A DNA stretch of 64,000 nt from Clostridium paraputrificum (GTDB lineage: Bacteria > Bacillota > Clostridia > Clostridiales > Clostridiaceae): contig NZ_UAWH01000014.1 in assembly GCF_900447045.1 (NCBI RefSeq), positions 1,238,501-1,302,500 of the forward strand, written 5' to 3'. This document shows positions 63,612 through 64,000 of this stretch, piece after piece. The notes beneath the pieces are model-generated. The model did no database searches. It worked only from the letters and a program-made list of their open reading frames with translations, and had not been told where the DNA came from. A program made the translations under genes and the position numbers. The first letter of the stretch is position 1, and the number at the start of each line of letters is the position of its first letter.

Positions 63612-64000
63612 AGCTTATTATAACCTTTGTTTTTTCTGGAATGTTGTCATATATCCATTTAGCGTTTACTTTTGTAAGTCTTACACATCCATCTGAAAGA
63701 GCCATTCCTAATCTTCCATCTCTTATTGAGCCATCTAAATTATAAATTATTGAATGAAATAGATAGTTTCCTTTAAATTGAGTATAGTACCAGCATTTAT
63801 AGCCTTTTTCCACTCCAAAATATAATCCTTTAATGCCAACTGTATATGTTCCTTTAGGTGTTGGAGTAGAGGCTTTGCCTATTGTACATAAATAACTGTG
63901 TACTAGTGTCCAGTTATTGGTTTTGCCTTTAAAAATATTTGTTTTAAAATTCTTTGTATCTACCCAAATTAAATAGGAAGTTAAGCTTGAGTAATTTTTT
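63610..64000 (-). CDS. L,D-transpeptidase (YkuD family), partial at right edge
   Basis: C-terminal 130 codons of a gene that continues beyond the window; no start codon or stop is met up to position 64000. The visible part is a complete-looking YkuD domain: YLIWVDTKNFKTNIFKG, PTPKGTYTVGIKG, and the catalytic block MALSDGCVRL with the nucleophile Cys, preceded by FHSIIYNLDG. Such enzymes cross-link peptidoglycan by 3-3 bonds. A GTG-started shorter frame to 63813 would cut the fold in half and is not likely. Confidence 0.9.
   Translation of the reverse strand, partial: KNYSSLTSYLIWVDTKNFKTNIFKGKTNNWTLVHSYLCTIGKASTPTPKGTYTVGIKGLYFGVEKGYKCWYYTQFKGNYLFHSIIYNLDGSIRDGRLGMALSDGCVRLTKVNAKWIYDNIPEKTKVIIS

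Overview
The window is chromosomal DNA of a very AT-rich, strictly anaerobic, Gram-positive spore-former, most likely Clostridium sensu stricto. The clues are the desulfoferrodoxin/rubrerythrin pair, an oxygen-sensitive class III ribonucleotide reductase, a 2-hydroxyacyl-CoA dehydratase activase-type protein, a LL-diaminopimelate aminotransferase, type III glutamine synthetase, strong purine-rich ribosome binding sites and many short hairpin terminators. The species is inferred only to genus level. No rRNA, CRISPR array, transposase or prophage block was seen, and there is one tRNA (initiator Met).

Layout. 0.1-1 kb: oxygen defence (dfx, rbr). 1.3-4.4 kb: DUF2207 membrane protein and a small membrane protein. 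4.4-7.7 kb: nrdD-nrdG behind two NrdR-type boxes; nrdD is split by a 278-nt ORF-less group I intron exactly after the glycyl-radical glycine codon. 7.8-10.4 kb: phosphoesterase, M19 dipeptidase, YmfI-like reductase. 10.7-14.8 kb (minus strand): Na/phosphate symporter with PhoU domain and a two-component system, with a candidate small RNA between them. 15-18.5 kb: M16 peptidase, recX, transglutaminase-like membrane protein, TPR protein. 18.7-23 kb: 1430-residue dehydratase-activase protein. 23-30.3 kb: beta-glucoside island (ROK kinase, RpiR regulator, GH1, PTS EIIB-EIIC-EIIA, second GH1). 30.3-35.6 kb: small housekeeping and unknown genes. 35.7-43.9 kb: a PD-(D/E)XK-like protein and a five-gene exopolysaccharide synthase operon whose probable c-di-GMP receptor is a degenerate GGDEF protein. 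44-49 kb: DMT transporter, GH18 protein, tRNA-fMet, rhomboid-like protein, rnz. 49-54.3 kb: nitrogen assimilation (divergent asnA-glnN and glnA-ANTAR, both with terminator-type leaders). 54.3-57.9 kb: overlapping dapF-pyrG-dapL. 58-64 kb: radical SAM protein, CsoR/CstR-family repressor, a membrane-protein gene broken by an in-frame TGA, a Ca/Na exchanger, DUF2871, and an L,D-transpeptidase running off the right edge.

The least explained signal is a family of five intergenic repeats (full length 196 bp) at about 1.1, 25.0, 46.4, 47.1 and 60.0 kb. The two full copies differ at three positions. Each carries a sigma-A type promoter and ends in a hairpin plus T-run, which is the anatomy of an independent small RNA. 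Four of five begin 2-3 nt after the T-tract of an unrelated intrinsic terminator, and all five point towards a co-oriented downstream gene. Together with the nrdD intron and the stand-alone I-site (degenerate GGDEF) protein of the exopolysaccharide operon, these are the main points for follow-up. All family assignments come from reading motifs; no database search was run.
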